A DNA stretch of 64,000 nucleotides from Spirodela intermedia (Eukaryota > Streptophyta > Magnoliopsida > Alismatales > Araceae): NCBI GenBank assembly GCA_902729315.2, contig LR746278.1, forward strand, positions 1,065,001-1,129,000, in the 5' to 3' direction. Position 1 is the stretch's first letter. Every line of letters starts with the position of its first letter. Shown here one piece after another: positions 59,488-64,000 of the stretch. Under the pieces are notes generated by a model. That model was given only the letters and a program-made list of their open reading frames with translations, did no database searches and had not been told where the DNA came from. The position numbers and the translations under genes were made by a program.

Positions 59488-62400
59488 TCACGTCTCGTCG
59501 GCCTTCGGCTCAAGAACCACGGGGATCTTCTCCATCTGGTCCCCGCGCAGGACCTCTACCGTCACCTTTTTCAGGAAGAAAGAAATGCAGCAGATGGACT
59601 GTCATTTACCACACCAGAAGATACCGAGAGACTAGCCATTAGATGGACGAGAGGGCTACCGCCATGGCGGATGGTTTGGTTTGGTTTGGTTTGGCCGAGT
59701 AAATTAAAATGTAGGGCACTGAGGACATGACAGAGGAAGAGATGGGCCATACCGTCTCGCCGACTTTGCACTGGTCGAGGATCCTGTAGAGGTCGCTGCC
59801 ATTGGCGACCTTCTTGCCGTTGACGGAGGTTATGATGTCGCCCAAGATAAGCCGGCCGTAGGCGTCCCTCTTGGTCGGTTGCAAGCCCTGGTTCGCATCA
59901 TTGAGGTCAATCTATCAGCGGTCTTACCCGGTGTGGAAATATTTAGGCCGGCTTCGGCTGCATTAAGAAATGCGAGATATTTTCTTGTGAAGAAAAAGAT
60001 TATAATCAAGCTTTGGAATAGCAGTGAATAGAGGAAGCAGCAGAATCCAGAAGCCGATGATAGCGGAAGGAAATGGGGAGCGTTATCAGCACAGAAGGGA
60101 GGCACTGGGATCGATCTATCAGCGGCCTAACCCAGTAAGGAAAGGATGCTGATGGTACGGAACTACTTAGGGGCGGCTTCTACTCCATTGAGGGTTGGGT
60201 GTTGTTTATTACTAGAAATGAGAGACTCTGTGAGGAAAAGATTCTGTGAAGGAAGCATGGTCAGAAAACCTCTATCAATGAAACATAGAAATAAATTTGC
60301 CACAGATGAGGGAGGAGCAAGAGGAAAACTTGCCGCTTTGCCAGCAGGACCATTTGCAGGTGCATCGAGGACCAGGACCCCGCTAACCCCGAGCTGCTCC
60401 ACAGATTGGTCCGGAGCGAATTTAATCCCTAGAATAGGCCTTGTCACTTTGCCAAATTTGACCAACTGTTCAACGATTCCATCGACCTGAGGAAGCAGGG
60501 AAAAGAAATGGGTCAAGGTTAATGGTTTTTATTAAAACATGGGTAAAGAAATTGTGCGAAGAGGTGGCAGCCCCAGGACGCACTGTGTCAACTGGAATTG
60601 CAAAGCCGACGCCCGAGGAGGCTCCAGAAGGGGAATATATAGCCGTGTTTATTCCAATTAAACTTCCAGAACTATCGAGAAGTGGCCCCCCACTGTTTCC
60701 AGGATTTATAGCTGCATCAGTCTGAATCACATCCTGTATCGGTCGTCCTGTAGCGGCAGAACTGATCTCTCTCCGCAGCCCACTGGAGAACACCGAAGAA
60801 ACATTGATCAGGTTCATGGTGTCAATCGGAATCCTTATAAAAAGTCGGGTTTACGGAAGTAGCCGCCCTCTTGAAAAAGCATAATAAGGAATCAGAATGA
60901 TAGTTATAGTGTACTGTCTAGAAAACATATGGTTAACCTTGCGTTATTTATTAATAAAGTGAAAAGATTAGAGAACAAGAAATTCTGGTGTAAAATCGTG
61001 TTTACCTGATAACACCAGTAGTGAGTGTATGGTCAAGACCAAACTGCAAAATGTACACAAAGATTGCAAGCATGAGATGATTTTTTTTCCATATAACAAA
61101 CAAGTATGTGGTGATTCACAGACGAAATCTGTACGCTCTATCTTTTAACTAGTGAAATTCTTCAAGTTACAAAAATGACTAACGATGAACTTGAGCATAG
61201 GTGGCACAGAAACCGCAAATAAAGCTTCAGTGGAACTAGCCTACAATGGTCATAACTGTCTTTGGTCAAGATTGAAATTTGACTTAGTTAAACACTGTAT
61301 AGCTAGAACACGCATTTACACCCCGACATGAACCCGGAATTGTACGTGCATATTGTAGGATATCAACAATTTAGAAATGAACATGCAACTTATCCAAAGA
61401 AACATAGGGAAAAGTGAGCTTGTTATCATCCTATTACTAAAAAAATTGCTAGCTAGTTCATCATGTAATCAGGCGCATAGAACTTTTCTCAAATAAGCCC
61501 TGGAAGAACACAAGAACACATTGTAATGATGGGAAGATAACAACATGAAGAACACAAACACGGACACAACGTCTTATGATGGAGAGATGCATGACCTTCC
61601 AGCAAAATCAAAGCTTGTGCACGTTTTGCCAGGAATAGAAAAAAAAAATCTGATATGTGCAACTCAAACATTGAATGGAAAAACACACGAGGAACTCAGA
61701 TGCATGTTACATGTTGATGAGTGGCAAACATAAGAGATTCAAATCGTTTCTATTAAATATTCGTGTATAATTCGCAGAAGAAATGGGTACTACTCACAGG
61801 ATTTCCAATGGCAAATACTTTCTGACCAACAAGAAGGTCTGCAGAGACACCAATCGGTATAGGTCTCAATTTTTCTTCCGGAGCATCAATGCGAAGTACA
61901 GCAACATCTTTGTCTTGGTCAAATCCGACAACATTTGCTTCGTATGTTGATTGGTCAGCAAGAGTGACCCTGTATAAAGCTAGCAAGTCTGGCATCAATT
62001 TGATTGCAAAAGGTTACCATGAGAGTAAAATATTTTATCATGAAGTAAAAGACTAAACGAAAAATATACAATAGCACAATGCATGAGCGTCGTACTACAT
62101 CAAGCACAGTAGACATCAGCTTATGTAAGCGGGGAGAATGGTAACTCAATCCAGAGGAGGTACGGGAAGTTCAACAAAAGAAAAGAGATCTGACAGCGGA
62201 AAACGTTTACAACAGGTTCAAGCTCTACAGTAAAAGCTACTACTTTCACGTAGTCACGCAATTCCTCATCTACTTGAATGTTTCCAATAAATTCAGGCCT
62301 TTTGCTCTTCTTATTTTCTGTAAGATATCAACATAACTTTAGAAAAAATTCCTACACTTGCTTGGAATCAATAGTTTTGATTTCACGCTGTCCCCATTTA

Positions 62401-63447
62401 TCTCAATTTTATTCTTGAAAAACTTTCAGAGAGATAGGAAAGCCAGGTTTCCACGTTTTCCCTGCTCCTAGAGGCCACATTTCTGTCCAAGAATGAAAAG
62501 ACAGATAAACCCCCAAAATATCCATCAAACGTGAAGAAACGTTTGACCCATGGGCCCAGACAGATTTTGCTTTATCCATTTGGAACACCAAGTACCCTTG
62601 AATTTTCTATCATTACCAATGGATACTCATTAGGTAGAAGATGCAGCTAAAGAGTCCATTAATTTGACCAAGGAAACCATTATAGACATTGAACATTAGA
62701 GAACACAGAAAACATGAAGCCTACACTGTTGAGAAAAAAGAAGAACGCAAACCAACCTGAGGTCGGACGCCCCACGGATGACATGATAATTGGTGACTAT
62801 ATGGCCTTCCTTGTCCCACACGAACCCGGACCCCGAACCTTGTGGCACCTCCAGCACATCAAGAGTGAATGCGTCTTGCCTGCAAATCATAGATCGAACA
62901 TTTTCCATCATACCAGTAAAACCACAGCAAGAACCTAGAAATTCATACCCACTAGCAAGTAGGCTGCGCACCGGACGGCAAGGTTGGTGATGTAGACGAC
63001 AGAAGGAGTATTATTCTCGAATAGGCGTACAGTTGCGAGCTCGTCAGTCTGAAGCTTCCGGGGGGCGCTGGTCACAAAACCCGAGGCAGCACCGACGTCC
63101 ACGACGAATACAGAAAGGGAGATGGCGAGGGAGGCAGCCAATGCGAAGAGGGAGTTCACAGCAGACGAAACCAGGGCACCGTTCAAGACGAGCGACTGCG
63201 TCTTAGACCCGATGAAGGTACCCTTGGTGCGAGCACCACCACCGACGCAGCGGACGAGGACAGGAGATGTTGTGGAGCGGAGACCAGCGGATCTGGAGTG
63301 GAGAGCGACAATCAGGGGCGTGGCTATGGCAGAGGCGGAGGACAGCCTTCTAATGGCGAGGAGCTGCTGTGAGGAAGACGGAATCCTCGATCTGGAGCTG
63401 GAGAAGAGAGGGGATAGCGCGGATGCGCCCGTAGCTGCGGAGGCCAT
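59488..63447 (-). CDS. DEGP1: Protease Do-like 1, chloroplastic (DEG1)
   Basis: Eight minus-strand exons, 62972-63447, 62757-62879, 61798-61969, 61006-61043, 60584-60782, 60334-60486, 59753-59887 and 59488-59565, join in frame to 457 residues. A bipartite N terminus (Ser/Arg-rich stroma signal, then a hydrophobic stretch [20 protein letters not shown]) targets the thylakoid lumen. The HtrA trypsin-like domain has its full triad: His191 (TNYHVI), Asp221 (DKDVAVLRI) and Ser300 (NPGNSGGPL). Each is 18 residues beyond the Arabidopsis DEG1 positions, the same as the overall length difference. One PDZ domain follows ([17 protein letters not shown]), ending [13 protein letters not shown]1 forms a hexamer that degrades damaged lumenal and photosystem II proteins. 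Intron 6 has a GC donor. The start codon at 63447 is in GC-rich context and gives the expected transit peptide. Confidence 0.95.
59673..59694. repeat. (GGTTT)n short tandem repeat in DEG1 intron 7
   Basis: Four to five units of GGTTT in a row, telomere-like in composition but not in sequence. Confidence 0.85.
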
Positions 63448-64000
63448 CCTCGCCCACACCCAGCTGCAGCACCAGCGATGTGGCGGAGAACTGCCAATCA
63501 GTCTCTCGCAGCTTCTCTGGTTCTCTAGTGACTTCTTCCCCTGGCCCAAGCGACCGCCACCACTCACCTTAGGCGAGTGACAGTTATGTGGGGCCCACCA
63601 TTGAACTCTCAATCCAACTAGTCCGGTGCGTATCCACGCATGCGCCTTTGTCGAGAGAGGTGAGAACGGAAACAGCTGAAGGTTGCTCACTAGCTAGTGT
63701 ACGCACTCTTTGGGTGCGCATCGAAAAGTAGCATATGGGCTTGGCTAATCCTGTCAGGTGGCAGGATGTGGGACGCCCGGATAGGCAGGGGGGGCCAGAA
63801 TGTGGAATGTGGCGGTCATGGGCCTTGCAACTGGGCCTCTTGGGGACGACTCTGGTCGGGCCCCTCAGTTGTCGGGCTTGGTCTTCAAAATATACGCTCA
63901 AAAGTTTTGGGCCCAGAAAAATAATAATTCAGCCATAGTGGGTCTAGGCCCCGAGGCCAGGGACTGTAATTATATTTCGGGCTCCACTGGGCTTGACAGT
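63448..64000 (-). promoter_or_regulatory. DEG1 upstream region with a TGGGCC cluster
   Basis: Site-II-type TGGGCC/GGCCCA motifs appear at about 63592-63598, 63819-63824, 63832-63837 and 63908-63915. Such clusters bind TCP factors and mark many housekeeping and organelle-related plant genes. No other gene starts before the window edge. Confidence 0.45.

Noticed and set aside
16010-63447. Plant biosynthetic gene cluster (PPT, GolS, SDR and LSF1 together)
   Set aside because: The genes act in unrelated steps and compartments, are single-copy conserved genes, and lack clustered tailoring enzymes.
1-64000. CRISPR arrays, bacterial operons or phage-like systems
   Set aside because: There are no regularly spaced direct repeats, every gene is intron-split, and the content is plant nuclear throughout.

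Overview
This is nuclear DNA from a flowering plant. Seven multi-exon genes all have angiosperm architecture: chloroplast transit peptides, GT-AG introns, and plant-only families such as LSF1, galactinol synthase and the PANK2-DUF89 fusion. The first 14 kb is a typical plant LTR-retrotransposon nest. A monocot or early-diverging angiosperm is possible but I cannot prove it. Exon chains were built by eye from splice signals, reading-phase continuity and remembered family sequences. All seven chains close without a frame error.

Layout. (1) 1-14242 is a retrotransposon block. It holds a minus-strand Gypsy (Athila/Tat-like) element running off the left edge, with its 5' LTR at 3018-6429. A younger solo LTR of the same family (3789-5557, target-site duplication GTGTC) sits inside that LTR. 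The element itself appears to have inserted into an older plus-strand Gypsy element, of which the integrase, 3' region and a truncated 3' LTR remain (6430-9313). A heavily decayed Ty1/Copia element follows (9314-14242). (2) 16010-19252 (+): BOI-type RING E3 ligase. (3) 20364-24974 (+): plastid phosphoenolpyruvate/phosphate translocator (PPT). (4) 26440-27703 (+): galactinol synthase. (5) 28870-42515 (+): 22-exon pantothenate kinase 2 with a C-terminal DUF89 domain, one intron carrying an antisense Copia remnant. (6) 43024-45000 (-): SNL6/cinnamoyl-CoA-reductase-like SDR lacking the usual catalytic Tyr. (7) 46559-49781 (+): proteasome assembly chaperone 3-like. (8) 50417-58635 (+): LSF1, the starch-degradation dual-specificity-phosphatase/CBM48 protein. 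(9) 59488-63447 (-): chloroplast protease DEG1.

Several genes serve plastid or sugar metabolism: PPT imports PEP into plastids, LSF1 supports starch breakdown, DEG1 handles thylakoid-lumen protein quality, and galactinol synthase starts raffinose synthesis. They share no pathway step and are not a biosynthetic cluster. I found no clearly new multi-gene system. The most unusual signals are an snRNA-type promoter module (USE plus TATA) with a T-run-bounded, GC-rich downstream stretch inside the Gypsy LTR; the LTR-in-LTR insertion; three GC-AG introns; a candidate 27-nt microexon in PANK2; and the altered SDR active site.
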